This document shows positions 27,542-37,360 of a DNA stretch of 64,000 nucleotides, piece by piece. Under the pieces are notes generated by a model. The model was not told the origin of the DNA and made no database searches. It saw nothing but the letters and a program-made list of their open reading frames with translations. The translations under genes and the position numbers were made by a program. Each line of letters starts with the position of its first letter. Position 1 is the stretch's first letter. Source of the DNA: an uncultured Thalassotalea sp. Lineage in GTDB: Bacteria; Pseudomonadota; Gammaproteobacteria; Enterobacterales; Alteromonadaceae. The DNA is taken from assembly GCA_947502355.1 (NCBI GenBank), contig CANMZP010000008.1, positions 62,001 through 126,000 of the forward strand, given 5' to 3'.

Positions 27542-28771
27542 ATGCAACGTGTCGATGTCGTAATAGTAGGTGGCGGTTTAGTAGGATTAACTACGGCGCT
27601 ATCTATTCGCAAAGAAACTAACTTGTCGGTAGCGGTTATTGAGCCGCAGCCAATGAATGCGCTTGACGATTCTCCTCATTTAAGAGTCAGTGCGTTAAAT
27701 GGTGCCAGTCGTCAGTTATTAACCAACCTTGGTGTGTGGTCATTAATTGAATCTACACGCTTACAAGCCTATCAAAACATGCACGTCTGGGATAAGGACG
27801 GTTATGGCAGCCTTAACTTTGATCAATCCGATATCGTAAAAGGCTATCATCAGTTTGATGACTTGGGCTGGATTGTTGAAAACGATGTGATCCGCAATTC
27901 ATTGCTGGAAAAAGTCGCTGATGATAACGACATCCAAGTCATTTCCAAGGCCATTACCAGCATTAACCAAGGCGAAGCCGAAGTCTTTTTAACCATAGAA
28001 GAACACCCGCCAATCATTGCTAAAATGGTGATTGGTGCCGATGGGGCCAATTCTTGGGTGCGTAAAACCTTGGCCATGCCATTAAGTTTTCGAGATTATG
28101 ATCACCACGCCATTGTCGCCACGGTAGAATGTCAACAAGGTCATCAACAAACCGCTTGGCAGGTGTTTTTAGAAGACGGTCCTTTGGCGTTCTTACCCTT
28201 GTATAAAGAAAACCACTGTTCAATTGTTTGGTCACTGCCGCCTGAAAAAGCAGAGCAGTTTAAAAACCTTGATGAACAAGAATTTAATAAGCTCATTACC
28301 GCAGCGAGCGATGGCAAGCTGGGGCAAGTAACGCTGAAAAGCGCCCGCCAATCCTTCCCGCTCACCATGCGTCTTGCCAATGATTTTGTAAAAGATAGAG
28401 TGGTGTTAATTGGCGATGCTGCGCATACCATCCACCCATTAGCCGGGCAAGGCGTTAATCTGGGCTTTATCGACATTTCTGCTTTAGTACAAATCCTTAA
28501 AGCCTCTCTTGCTCAAGACCTTGATATCGCTAATGCGAAGCAATTAGGGCACTTCTCGCGCTGGCGCAAATCGCAAGCCAGCGATATGATTTTGGCTATG
28601 GAGGCGATTAAACGTGGTTTTGCCCTGCAGCATACGGTGCCAAAAGTGATTCGTGGCATTGGTATGTCATTGGTTAATCAACTTTCACCGGTTAAGCAGT
28701 TATTGATCAAACATGCGATGGGCTATGGCGTTCAGCTGCCAGATTTATCAAAGCCAAGAGATGGGCTATAA
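27542..28771 (+). CDS. ubiI: 2-octaprenylphenol hydroxylase UbiI (VisC-like)
   Basis: FAD monooxygenase of ubiquinone synthesis (ring C5 hydroxylation), 409 residues. Motifs: VVIVGGGLVGLTTAL, VIGADGANSWVRK and VVLIGDAAHTIHPLAGQGVNLGF. Position after ubiH and before gcvT matches E. coli ubiI (visC). It is clearly paralogous to the preceding gene. Confidence 0.95.
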   Translation: MQRVDVVIVGGGLVGLTTALSIRKETNLSVAVIEPQPMNALDDSPHLRVSALNGASRQLLTNLGVWSLIESTRLQAYQNMHVWDKDGYGSLNFDQSDIVKGYHQFDDLGWIVENDVIRNSLLEKVADDNDIQVISKAITSINQGEAEVFLTIEEHPPIIAKMVIGADGANSWVRKTLAMPLSFRDYDHHAIVATVECQQGHQQTAWQVFLEDGPLAFLPLYKENHCSIVWSLPPEKAEQFKNLDEQEFNKLITAASDGKLGQVTLKSARQSFPLTMRLANDFVKDRVVLIGDAAHTIHPLAGQGVNLGFIDISALVQILKASLAQDLDIANAKQLGHFSRWRKSQASDMILAMEAIKRGFALQHTVPKVIRGIGMSLVNQLSPVKQLLIKHAMGYGVQLPDLSKPRDGL

Positions 28772-28890
28772 CAAGAACTATAACAATATTCATCTATCCC
28801 GAATTTAATTTTAATTTGTCGTGCGAATGGAAATTAAGTTCGGGTTATCTTATTTTGGTGGTTTTAAATTTCAAAAAGCTTGGTTTTGAA

Positions 28891-28980
28891 TTGATCCTGT
28901 CAATTGGCGAGTATATAATCGGCAAAAAAAATAACGTTACGTTTTGGTTGCATTTTGGCAACTGTAACGTCAAATTTTCC
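28891..28980 (+). promoter_or_regulatory. Sigma-70 promoter and structured leader of gcvT
   Basis: TTGATC (28891-28896) and TATAAT (28914-28919) are 17 bases apart. The leader contains a nested hairpin: ACGTTAC (28934-28940) with GTAACGT (28974-28980), and inner GTTGC (28947-28951) with GCAAC (28958-28962). I do not see the conserved core of a glycine riboswitch. The hairpin ends 40 bases before the gcvT ATG. Confidence 0.65.
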
Positions 28981-29020
28981 TTGTTTGATTTACCACAACT
29001 CTAATAAAGCGAATGACAAC

Positions 29021-30103
29021 ATGACGAATAAAACAGTTCTTCACGCAAAACATCTTGAATCTTCAGCAAAAATGGTTGATTTCCACGGTTGGGAAATGCC
29101 AATCAACTACGGCTCACAAATCGAAGAGCATCACGCCGTTCGCACCGATGCGGGTATGTTTGACGTGTCTCACATGACCATTGTTGATATTGAAGGCCGC
29201 GATGTTAAAGCGTTCTTGCGCTATTTATTAGCCAATGATGTTGAAAAGCTAACGGTAGCAGGTAAAGCCTTATACACCGGCATGTTAAATGAAGAAGGTG
29301 GGGTAATTGACGACCTTATCGTATATTACTTCAACGACAACTTTTATCGTCTGATTGTCAACTCAGCAACTAGAGAAAAAGATTTAGCTTGGTTAGCAAA
29401 ACAATCAAGTGACTATTCAATTAGCATCACAGAACGTCCTGAGTTTGCGATGATTGCCGTTCAAGGCCCGCAAGCAAAAGCAAAAGTTGCGACAATTTTA
29501 AACGGTGAGCAAACCGCTGCTGTTGATGGCATGAAGCCTTTCTTTGGCGTACAAGCTGGCGAATTATTCATTGCGACTACCGGTTACACTGGTGAAGCGG
29601 GTTACGAAATCGTGGTCACCAATGAGCAAGCCCCAAAACTGTGGCAGCAATTATTAGATGCGGGTGTTAAGCCTTGTGGCTTAGGTGCACGCGATACGCT
29701 TCGTTTAGAAGCCGGCATGAATTTATACGGCTTAGATATGGATGAAACCGTATCACCATTAGCGGCCAACATGGCTTGGACAATCAGCTGGGAGCCAAGT
29801 GAACGTAACTTCATTGGCCGTAAAGTGCTTGAAGCACAACGAGAAGCTGGCGACCAGCACAAATTAGTTGGTCTGGTATTAGAAGAGAAAGGCGTATTAC
29901 GTACCGGTTTAAAAGTATTGGTTAACGGTGAAGAAGGTGTTATTACCTCAGGAACCTTCTCGCCAACGCTTGGTCACAGTATTGCTATGGCCCGCGTTCC
30001 GCGCAGCATTGGCGAAACTTGTGAAGTTGAAATGCGCAAAAAATCGGTAACGGTTAAGGTTATCAAACCAAGCTTTGTAAGAAACGGCAAAAAAGTTTTC
30101 TAA
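29021..30103 (+). CDS. gcvT: Glycine cleavage system T protein (aminomethyltransferase)
   Basis: Transfers the methylene group from the lipoyl arm of GcvH to tetrahydrofolate, releasing ammonia. I use ATG 29021 ([27 protein letters not shown]); the frame runs 66 bases further upstream into the leader, without family similarity. Length 360 residues is typical. Conserved segments [26 protein letters not shown] and [18 protein letters not shown] are present. First gene of gcvT-gcvH-gcvP. Confidence 0.98.
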   Translation: MTNKTVLHAKHLESSAKMVDFHGWEMPINYGSQIEEHHAVRTDAGMFDVSHMTIVDIEGRDVKAFLRYLLANDVEKLTVAGKALYTGMLNEEGGVIDDLIVYYFNDNFYRLIVNSATREKDLAWLAKQSSDYSISITERPEFAMIAVQGPQAKAKVATILNGEQTAAVDGMKPFFGVQAGELFIATTGYTGEAGYEIVVTNEQAPKLWQQLLDAGVKPCGLGARDTLRLEAGMNLYGLDMDETVSPLAANMAWTISWEPSERNFIGRKVLEAQREAGDQHKLVGLVLEEKGVLRTGLKVLVNGEEGVITSGTFSPTLGHSIAMARVPRSIGETCEVEMRKKSVTVKVIKPSFVRNGKKVF

Positions 30104-30257
30104 ATGGGCTGACGTTTGGCGATAAAAGCGGCTAAAATGTATACAGTTTTTTTCGATGTAGCATTTCAGACGTAAATCGCATCAAAGAAACGTCGCTCTT
30201 TTGCAATACAAAAATATATTACCCAAAATTAAGTTAAGTAAATTAGGAACAACAAAA

Positions 30258-30647
30258 ATGAGCAATATTCCTTCTGAATTAAAATATGCAACATCTCACG
30301 AATGGGTTCGTAACGAAGGTGACGGTACAGTAACTATTGGTATCACAGAGCACGCTCAAGAACTTCTTGGGGACATGGTATTCGTTGAGTTACCGGAAGT
30401 TGGTGATGAAGTTGCCGTTGGTGATGATGTAGCCGTTGCTGAGTCAGTGAAAGCGGCTTCAGACATTTACGCGCCAGTATCTGGTGAAGTAATCGAAGTT
30501 AACGAAGATCTAGAAGACTCGCCTGAGCTGGTAAACTCAGATGCATTTGGCGATGGCTGGATGTTTAAAGTTAAGCTCGACGATGCTTCAGAGTTGGACG
30601 CACTTTTAGATGCGGAAGGCTACGAAAACTCAATCGACGACGAATAA
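30258..30647 (+). CDS. gcvH: Glycine cleavage system H protein
   Basis: Lipoylated shuttle of the glycine cleavage complex, 129 residues. Lipoyl attachment at Lys65 in [19 protein letters not shown] use ATG 30258; the frame extends to 30201 but E. coli GcvH starts like [16 protein letters not shown]. The spacing of 154 bases after gcvT is large for an operon partner. A terminator lies directly after the gene. Confidence 0.98.
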   Translation: MSNIPSELKYATSHEWVRNEGDGTVTIGITEHAQELLGDMVFVELPEVGDEVAVGDDVAVAESVKAASDIYAPVSGEVIEVNEDLEDSPELVNSDAFGDGWMFKVKLDDASELDALLDAEGYENSIDDE

Positions 30648-30667
30648 GCAAAGCAAAAATTAGTTAT

Positions 30668-30697
30668 AAACCCCGAACCTTGTTCGGGGTTTATTGT
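30668..30697 (+). terminator. Terminator between gcvH and gcvP
   Basis: Eleven-base-pair stem AAACCCCGAAC / GTTCGGGGTTT with loop CTT, then ATTGTTTT. A strong hairpin inside the gcv cluster, expected to reduce gcvP relative to gcvTH unless a promoter lies in 30698-30791. Confidence 0.85.
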
Positions 30698-30791
30698 TTT
30701 ACTGATATCAATCAGCCGTTATCTGCACAGATATACAAAAGAGCTTTCTTTAAAAAGCCAAGCTGATTGTGAGAATTTTAAAGTGATATCT

Positions 30792-33686
30792 ATGTCTACT
30801 CAATCTTTGACTCAATTAGAACAAACTCAAGACTTCATCCGTCGCCATATTGGCCCTGATGCGAATCAAACACAAGAAATGTTAGCTGATCTTGGCGTAG
30901 CAAGCGTTGATGCGCTTGTCGATGAAATCGTACCGAGCAATATTCGTTTATCTGCATTACCAAACATTGGTGAAAGCAAAACCGAAGTAAAAGCCCTTGC
31001 CGATTTAAAAGCCGTTGCCGAAAAAAACCAAGTGAACGACAGTTACATTGGTTTAGGTTACTACGGCACATTAACGCCAAACGTTATCTTACGAAACGTG
31101 TTAGAAAATCCTGGATGGTACACTGCGTACACGCCATACCAACCAGAGATCGCCCAAGGTCGTTTAGAGTCATTGTTGAACTACCAACAAATGTGTATCG
31201 ACTTAACTGGTCTTGCCCTAGCCAGTGCTTCATTACTTGATGAAGGTACGGCAGCTGCTGAGGCGATGGCCTTAGCAAAACGTGTTTCTAAAAACAAAAA
31301 ATCTAACTTGTTCTTTATCTCTGAAGACGTATTCCCACAAACCATTGACGTAGTAAAACAACGTGCCGATATGTTTGGTTTTGATGTGGTGGTTGCCCCA
31401 GCAGAGCAAGCGGCAGAATTAGATATTTTTGGTGCCTTATTACAGTACCCATCTGCTACAGGTGAAGTTAAAGACATCAGCGATTTAATTGCGGCGATTC
31501 ATGCTAAAAAAGGTATCGTAGCCGTTGCTGCCGATATTATGAGTTTAGTCATGTTAAAAGCGCCGGGCGAGTTAGGCGCCGATGCGGTTATTGGTTCTAG
31601 TCAACGCTTTGGTGTACCTATGGGCTACGGTGGTCCACACGCGGCATTCTTCACCACGTCTGATAAATACAAACGTTCACTTCCTGGTCGTATTATTGGT
31701 GTGTCAAAAGATACCCGTGGTAAGCCAGCATTGCGTATGGCAATGCAAACTCGTGAGCAACACATCCGTCGTGAAAAAGCCAACTCAAACATTTGTACAG
31801 CGCAAGTTTTGTTAGCCAACATGGCGGCATTCTATGCGGTATACCACGGCCCACAAGGTTTAAAAACCATTGCTAACCGTATTCACCGTTTTACCGATAT
31901 CTTATGCTTGGGTACGGCGACAAATGGCTTAACGGCAATTCACCAGAATTACTTTGATACATTAACCTTTAATGTCGAAAATAAATCGGAGATCGTTGCC
32001 CGCGCACTAGCGGCGAACATCAACTTACGTACCGACGTAGATGGTCAAATCAGTGTATCACTTGATGAAACCACAACCCGTGAAAAAGTAGCCGTGTTAT
32101 TTGATGTGTTACTTGGCGAAGGCCATGGTTTAGATGTTAGTGATCTTGATGCAAAAATTGTTGAGTGTGGTCATTCATCAATCCCGGCATCGCTGGTACG
32201 TGAATCAGATTTCTTAACGCACCCGGTATTTAACTCGCACCACAGCGAAACCGAAATGCTGCGTTACATTAAAAAGCTTGAGAACAAAGACTTAGCGTTA
32301 AATCACTCTATGATCTCGCTTGGCTCTTGTACCATGAAGCTTAACGCCACGGCGCAAATGATCCCTGTTTCTTGGCCTGAATTTGCCAACATGCACCCAT
32401 TCGCGCCATTGGATCAAGCCCAAGGCTACAAAGAGATGATTGACGAGTTAGGCGACTGGTTAGTTGAGCTTACCGGTTACGACAACATTTCAATGCAACC
32501 AAACTCAGGTGCCCAAGGTGAGTATGCTGGTCTTATAGCCATCAGCAAATACCACGAAAGCCGCGGCGACAGCCACCGTAACATTTGTTTAATCCCATCA
32601 TCTGCGCACGGTACTAACCCGGCATCTGCGCAAATGGTTGGTATGAAAGTGGTTGTTACGGCGTGTGATAAAGAAGGTAACGTTGATCTTGACGATTTAC
32701 GTGAGAAAGCGCAAGAGCATGCCGAAAACCTAGCGTGTATCATGATCACCTACCCATCTACGCACGGTGTATACGAAGAAACGATCACCGAAGTATGTGA
32801 CATCATTCACAACCATGGTGGTCAAGTTTACCTTGATGGTGCCAACATGAACGCGCAAGTAGGTATTACTAGCCCTGGTTTTATTGGTGCTGACGTATCT
32901 CATCTTAACTTGCACAAAACCTTTGCTATCCCGCACGGCGGTGGTGGTCCAGGTATGGGCCCAATTGGTGTTAAAGCACACCTTGCGCCATTCTTACCAG
33001 GCCATGCATTAATTGACTTTAACGAGCAATTAACCGGCAACGGCGCAGTATCTGCCGCGCCATTTGGTAGTGCGGGCATTCTGTGTATCTCATACCTTTA
33101 CATTGCCATGTTAGGCAAGCAAGGGGTTACGGATTCAACAAAATATGCCATCACCAACGCCAACTACCTAGCCAAAAAGCTAAGTGAAGATTACCCAATT
33201 TTATACACAGGTAATAATGGCCGCGTAGCGCATGAGTGTATTGTTGACTTACGCCCAATCAAAGAAGCCTCAGGCATCACTGAAATGGACGTAGCAAAAC
33301 GCTTAATGGACTACGGTTTCCATGCGCCAACCATGTCCTTCCCGGTAGCTGGCACCTTAATGATCGAGCCAACTGAGTCGGAAAGCAAAGTGGAATTGGA
33401 TCGTTTCATTGAAGCAATGCAAAGCATTCGAGCCGAAATTCGTAAAGTAGAGCAAGGCGAGTGGACATTAGAAGATAACCCGCTTCACAATGCCCCACAC
33501 ACGTTAGCAGACATTACGGACCCAAGTTGGGACAGAGGTTACACAGTAGCTCAAGCGGTATTCCCAGTACCAGCGGCAGCAGCTAATAAGTTCTGGCCAA
33601 CCGTTAACCGTATTGATGACGTATACGGTGACCGTAACTTGATCTGTTCATGTCCAGCTGTTGAAACGTATATGGATGCTGAGTAG
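30792..33686 (+). CDS. gcvP: Glycine dehydrogenase (decarboxylating), P protein
   Basis: PLP enzyme that decarboxylates glycine and loads the aminomethyl group onto GcvH. It has 964 residues from ATG 30792 (the GTG at 30783 is an alternative); the family length is about 955. PLP lysine is Lys709 in [21 protein letters not shown]. The N-terminal half is the pseudo-catalytic repeat typical of single-chain GcvP. It ends with a shared terminator facing the porin gene. Confidence 0.98.
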   Translation: MSTQSLTQLEQTQDFIRRHIGPDANQTQEMLADLGVASVDALVDEIVPSNIRLSALPNIGESKTEVKALADLKAVAEKNQVNDSYIGLGYYGTLTPNVILRNVLENPGWYTAYTPYQPEIAQGRLESLLNYQQMCIDLTGLALASASLLDEGTAAAEAMALAKRVSKNKKSNLFFISEDVFPQTIDVVKQRADMFGFDVVVAPAEQAAELDIFGALLQYPSATGEVKDISDLIAAIHAKKGIVAVAADIMSLVMLKAPGELGADAVIGSSQRFGVPMGYGGPHAAFFTTSDKYKRSLPGRIIGVSKDTRGKPALRMAMQTREQHIRREKANSNICTAQVLLANMAAFYAVYHGPQGLKTIANRIHRFTDILCLGTATNGLTAIHQNYFDTLTFNVENKSEIVARALAANINLRTDVDGQISVSLDETTTREKVAVLFDVLLGEGHGLDVSDLDAKIVECGHSSIPASLVRESDFLTHPVFNSHHSETEMLRYIKKLENKDLALNHSMISLGSCTMKLNATAQMIPVSWPEFANMHPFAPLDQAQGYKEMIDELGDWLVELTGYDNISMQPNSGAQGEYAGLIAISKYHESRGDSHRNICLIPSSAHGTNPASAQMVGMKVVVTACDKEGNVDLDDLREKAQEHAENLACIMITYPSTHGVYEETITEVCDIIHNHGGQVYLDGANMNAQVGITSPGFIGADVSHLNLHKTFAIPHGGGGPGMGPIGVKAHLAPFLPGHALIDFNEQLTGNGAVSAAPFGSAGILCISYLYIAMLGKQGVTDSTKYAITNANYLAKKLSEDYPILYTGNNGRVAHECIVDLRPIKEASGITEMDVAKRLMDYGFHAPTMSFPVAGTLMIEPTESESKVELDRFIEAMQSIRAEIRKVEQGEWTLEDNPLHNAPHTLADITDPSWDRGYTVAQAVFPVPAAAANKFWPTVNRIDDVYGDRNLICSCPAVETYMDAE

Positions 33687-33728
33687 AGCTTTTTAGAAGC
33701 CTAATAAAGTCTTTGACTGGAAATGACC

Positions 33729-33760
33729 AAAAGGTGAGCTTAATGCTCACCTTTTCTTTT
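33729..33760. terminator. Terminator after gcvP, convergent with porin gene
   Basis: Eleven-base-pair stem AAAAGGTGAGC / GCTCACCTTTT with loop TTAAT, followed by CTTTT; the A run on the left makes it usable from the minus strand as well. Confidence 0.9.
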
Positions 33761-33795
33761 GGGTTAAATGTAATGCTCAATGGTGTGTTGATTTG

Positions 33796-34920
33796 CTACC
33801 AATACAAGCGTAATGCGGTGCTAATGTTTAGACCATGAATTTTACCACCATCATTTGCTTCATCATCCATGTCGGTATATTGAAGCCCAAGTTGAAGTTT
33901 CAGTTTATGTTGATTTAAGTAGTAATTCACACCACTGTAAAACTCGTTGTATTTATCGCCACGACCACTTACCGCTTTACCTTCATAGCGACCTAAGCGG
34001 ACACTATTGCTGCCATTTCCTTTAACCATGGTGTAGCGACTGACGAGTTGCCAGTTTGGATTAATATCGTAAGAAGGCATAACCATTACACCCCACACGT
34101 TATCTTGCTCGGCGTAACCAATACCACCGGCAATCTCACTAACCAAATTCCATTTTTCAAGATTAAATTTTGCGCTTGAACTGAATACGTGTTCAAAATC
34201 TCTGGTGTCTGCTAACTCATCTTCGTCGTTGTAGACATAATCAAATCGGTACTCACTCTTTTTCCAAAAAGGCGAGCTGTTGCCTTTTAGGGTAAGTGAT
34301 AACAGAGTAAAGAATTTCGCATCGAACGAGGTTATGCCATCGGCACCGTCGTTGGCATAAATGCCTGCTTTGTACTTCATGTCGTTTGAAAGGGTGTGTT
34401 CAAAACTGACACCAGAAAAATATTCTGAGCTAAACCATAAGTTGTTGGTTAAATTATTTCGCTCTAAGGTCAGTAATCTTTTTGAAGACGTGGCACCGTC
34501 TGCAGTAAAGCCAACCCCTTGTTTTAAAAATTTAAACTTCTTGTCATCGCTTACTTGCCATGCCAGATACGCATCCGTTAAGCGGTTATATTCTGCTTCT
34601 TCGTTTAGGTTGAAGTCGCCTTCAACATGCAAAGTAAAATCGCTATTAAAGGTTGATTTAAACCCGAAACGAAAGCGTCGCCAAACCGTGTCATCAAAGT
34701 CGCCCTGTGAGCTATCTACATTGACACTATCACCATGTAATCGACCTGTTAGGGCAAAGCTTGCGGTATCACTTTTATAGAGTTTGGCGAGATTAAAGAC
34801 ATCATTACCATAAGTATTTGCAGTGGAAGTACTTGGTGTAGCGAAGGTTGCCGCTGAAAATAAGACACTTGTTAGCGCCAGTGATGCTTTAATGTTCTGT
34901 CTGAAAGAGGTTGATTTCAT
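33796..34920 (-). CDS. Phosphate-selective-type outer membrane porin (OprO/OprP family), Pho-box controlled
   Basis: Predicted 16-strand-type outer-membrane porin of 374 residues. Signal peptide to about residue 28 (FSAATFA), then a mature start with TFALTGRLHGD-like strand, FRFGFKSTFNSDFTLHVEGDFN and a C-terminal strand ending in ALRLYW, the aromatic end recognised by the Bam machinery. The overall pattern matches porin O/P (PF07396). Two Pho-box-like sites immediately upstream support induction under phosphate starvation and a role in anion uptake. No Pho or Pst genes lie nearby. Confidence 0.82.
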   Translation of the reverse strand: MKSTSFRQNIKASLALTSVLFSAATFATPSTSTANTYGNDVFNLAKLYKSDTASFALTGRLHGDSVNVDSSQGDFDDTVWRRFRFGFKSTFNSDFTLHVEGDFNLNEEAEYNRLTDAYLAWQVSDDKKFKFLKQGVGFTADGATSSKRLLTLERNNLTNNLWFSSEYFSGVSFEHTLSNDMKYKAGIYANDGADGITSFDAKFFTLLSLTLKGNSSPFWKKSEYRFDYVYNDEDELADTRDFEHVFSSSAKFNLEKWNLVSEIAGGIGYAEQDNVWGVMVMPSYDINPNWQLVSRYTMVKGNGSNSVRLGRYEGKAVSGRGDKYNEFYSGVNYYLNQHKLKLQLGLQYTDMDDEANDGGKIHGLNISTALRLYW

Positions 34921-34971
34921 CTTTTAAAACCTGAAGTTAAAATGTAATTTGTGCGCACTATAAGAGCTATA

Positions 34972-35017
34972 TATGACACTTTTATGACAGTATAGGTGAG
35001 TTACAGACATTTTACAG
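34972..35017 (-). promoter_or_regulatory. Tandem Pho boxes upstream of the porin gene
   Basis: Minus-strand CTGTCATAAAAGTGTCATA (34990 to 34972) differs at only one or two positions from the PhoB consensus CTGTCATAAAWCTGTCATN. A second, weaker copy CTGTAAAATGTCTGTAACT lies just upstream (35017 to 34999). The proximal box is 52 bases before the ATG, a position typical of the -35 region of PhoB-activated genes. Confidence 0.85.
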
Positions 35018-35100
35018 GCTGGTGTGTTTTGGTTAACTTTTAATGCCGTTAAGCGCAAATATAGACGTGCTGAACGGCAATTAATGCTTTGCTAGGGGCT

Positions 35101-36228
35101 TTAACGTAGCTTTGCCACTTCCATGATCCCTGCTGCAATTTCAACATACTTCCACTCTTCGACAAAATGCCCTGCATCATCAAAGGTTTGGATATGTCCC
35201 GTTAACTGAGGGAGTGCACTTAACCATTGCTGTTGAACCTCTGTTTGAGCAATAGGATCCCATTGACCAAAATAAGCTCTTACCCCAATGTTTCTGCCTT
35301 CGACTCCCCATTTTTTGGTGATTAATAATTGCATGTTTTGATAGAACGGATGATTGTCCTGCATACCGTGCTTGTCATCTTTATAACGATAACCATGACC
35401 CCAAACGTGGGTTTGTTTCACATTGCGCATGGAACTTTTGGCATTGGCCGCTGATGAAAACATGGCTTGATATAATTTTTCATTATCGGTTAGTGAATTC
35501 GTTATTGCCCGATAGCCGTAATCTAAGGCTTGTTTAAATAAATTAAAACTGCCCACCTTAGAATGCATCACAATTGGCGGTACGTGTTTCCATAACCACG
35601 CAGGACACATTCGGCCAATATAATTCCAACCAAATGGGGCGGGAAAAGGGAAGTTTTTATACGTCATGCCACTAAGCGGCATAGGAAAAATGGTGGTGTT
35701 CATTAACACCAAATTGTCTACCCGCTCGGCCATATCAATAAATGCACCTACACCGATTGCGCCGCCCCAATCATGGATAACCAAGGTGACATGTTGCAAG
35801 TCTAAATGTTGAATAAGCTGCGCTAAGTTTGCGGCATGATGCATATCCACCATTTCAAAATCGGCCTGATCGGATAAGCCAAAGCCAATATGATCCATGG
35901 CGACGATCCTAACGGTTGTCTTGGCATCTTGTTCAATTTCTCTAACAATTTTACGGTAGGTATAACTGGATTCTGGGTTGCCATGTACAAAAACGATGGT
36001 TTTATCGGCTTTGTGTATTTCTTGTTCTGTGCGTTCTTGTTCTGTGCGTTGGTGTAGGGCTTCGCATGCGGTTTCTTTTTGCCCTAGTGTGACATCGTAA
36101 AAAAATAACTTTTTGCCTTTATCATGCCCTTTAGGGATGACAAACCAATGTGCCGTGCTGCCAAGAACGTAATCTGCGGGAATGTTTTTTATTAAAGTGT
36201 TACCGATGGTTTGGGTTATTTGTGCCAT
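35101..36228 (-). CDS. Alpha/beta hydrolase, haloalkane dehalogenase-like
   Basis: Cytoplasmic alpha/beta-fold hydrolase of 375 residues, longer than usual (about 300) because of an extended N-terminus. Features of haloalkane dehalogenases: HGNPESSYTYR with halide-stabilising Asn84, nucleophile elbow VIHDWGGAIG with Asp153 followed by Trp154, a later acid in YFGQWDPIAQ, and catalytic His in DAGHFVEEW. Epoxide hydrolase is an alternative but its oxyanion motif is usually HGxP without Asn. Divergent from an AraC regulator 109 bases away, which probably controls it. A 15-base duplication encodes RTEQE twice near residues 61-70. Confidence 0.8.
   Translation of the reverse strand: MAQITQTIGNTLIKNIPADYVLGSTAHWFVIPKGHDKGKKLFFYDVTLGQKETACEALHQRTEQERTEQEIHKADKTIVFVHGNPESSYTYRKIVREIEQDAKTTVRIVAMDHIGFGLSDQADFEMVDMHHAANLAQLIQHLDLQHVTLVIHDWGGAIGVGAFIDMAERVDNLVLMNTTIFPMPLSGMTYKNFPFPAPFGWNYIGRMCPAWLWKHVPPIVMHSKVGSFNLFKQALDYGYRAITNSLTDNEKLYQAMFSSAANAKSSMRNVKQTHVWGHGYRYKDDKHGMQDNHPFYQNMQLLITKKWGVEGRNIGVRAYFGQWDPIAQTEVQQQWLSALPQLTGHIQTFDDAGHFVEEWKYVEIAAGIMEVAKLR
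36019..36048 (-). repeat. 15-bp direct tandem duplication in the hydrolase gene
   Basis: TTCTTGTTCTGTGCG occurs twice in exact succession (36019-36033 and 36034-36048), in frame, adding five residues (RTEQE) to the N-terminal extension upstream of the catalytic fold. Confidence 0.95.
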
Positions 36229-36337
36229 GACTAGCCCTTATTGCTTTTGATAATTTATTATGACTTGCCAATAGGGCAGGACTGAAGGGTATAATCAGTC
36301 AATAAGGTGTCATTTTAAGACAAGAGCTGCAATAAAT

Positions 36338-37360
36338 ATGATCTCCACCGTCTACATTAGAATAATAATAAGGGAACTAAATGCTTTAGGGATTGATGCA
36401 TCAGGGATTTTTGCAAACACAGGTATTGATATACATACTCTTGACACTACGGGCATAGTGTCTAATGAAGCGTTTGATAAATTATTATGTAACGCCTTAA
36501 AGTGCGCACAAGACCCGGCTTTTGGACTGAAATTTGGTCCTCATTGCGGTGTTTTAACTTCTGGTATTATTGGTACAACGGCGATTGCTGCGCCGTCTTT
36601 ATTAGAGGCATTGCGTACTTTTACGGAGTTTAGTCGTGCCCATGCAAGTTATATTCGCTTAGAAATAACCGCAGACAGTTTGTGCTATCGGATAACTGCG
36701 CATGAGATTGAAAAGATAGGTGACAGCCGACAAGTACAATTGGAAGTGATGATGTTCATTTTGCAAAACGTCATCGAAGTGATTTTAGGGAAGCCTTTTA
36801 CCCAGGGGAAATATGGCTTTAATTTTTCGCCACCAAGCTATCAAGCACAATACCAAGCGTTGCTTAATAGCAAGGTCAGTTATTGCCACAAGGCAACATT
36901 TATTGAAATTCCAATCGCCATTGCCAAGTGTTTTAACCCATTTGTCGACCATAGTACGTGGCAAAAAGGTAAAAAACAGATTGCGAAATTAATGGCCAAC
37001 CATTCCGATTTAAAGGCCAAGCTTTACTCTCGCCATATATTGTCTTATTTGCATACCAGCGAAACACCGCAAGTTTCCATTAAAGAATGTGCGGCCAGTT
37101 TGTTTATGTCGGAACGAACCTTAGCCAGAAAATTAGCTTTGGAACATGCCAGTTTCAGACAACTACAAGAACAAGTATTAGCAGAGCAAGCCGTGCATTA
37201 TTTAACGGCGACAGAGCATAATATAGAGACGATTTCATATAAGTTGGGTTACAACGATGCCGCTAATTTCAGGAGGGCATTTAAACGTTGGTTTAAGTGC
37301 TCACCGCAAGCGTATTTGACTGTCGAAAGTGAAGGTGTTGTGCCCAAATTGCTATTTTGA
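36338..37360 (+). CDS. AraC family transcriptional regulator (Arabinose_bd domain type)
   Basis: Regulator of 340 residues. The N-terminal ~180 residues match the 'arabinose-binding-like' domain of the OruR/VirS-type subgroup (RIIIRELNALGIDASGIF, GLKFGPHCGVLTSGIIGTTAIAAPSLLEALRTFTEF); the C-terminal ~100 residues carry the two AraC HTH motifs (SIKECAASLFMSERTLARKLALEHASFRQL, IETISYKLGYNDAANFRRAFKRWFKCSPQAYL). Divergent from the dehalogenase-like hydrolase, its likely target. Overlaps the convergent DUF885 gene by nine bases at the 3' end. Confidence 0.93.
   Translation: MISTVYIRIIIRELNALGIDASGIFANTGIDIHTLDTTGIVSNEAFDKLLCNALKCAQDPAFGLKFGPHCGVLTSGIIGTTAIAAPSLLEALRTFTEFSRAHASYIRLEITADSLCYRITAHEIEKIGDSRQVQLEVMMFILQNVIEVILGKPFTQGKYGFNFSPPSYQAQYQALLNSKVSYCHKATFIEIPIAIAKCFNPFVDHSTWQKGKKQIAKLMANHSDLKAKLYSRHILSYLHTSETPQVSIKECAASLFMSERTLARKLALEHASFRQLQEQVLAEQAVHYLTATEHNIETISYKLGYNDAANFRRAFKRWFKCSPQAYLTVESEGVVPKLLF

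Noticed and set aside
28772-29020. Possible glycine riboswitch before gcvT
   Set aside because: A hairpin is present but I could not find the conserved aptamer core; only a covariance-model search could settle it.
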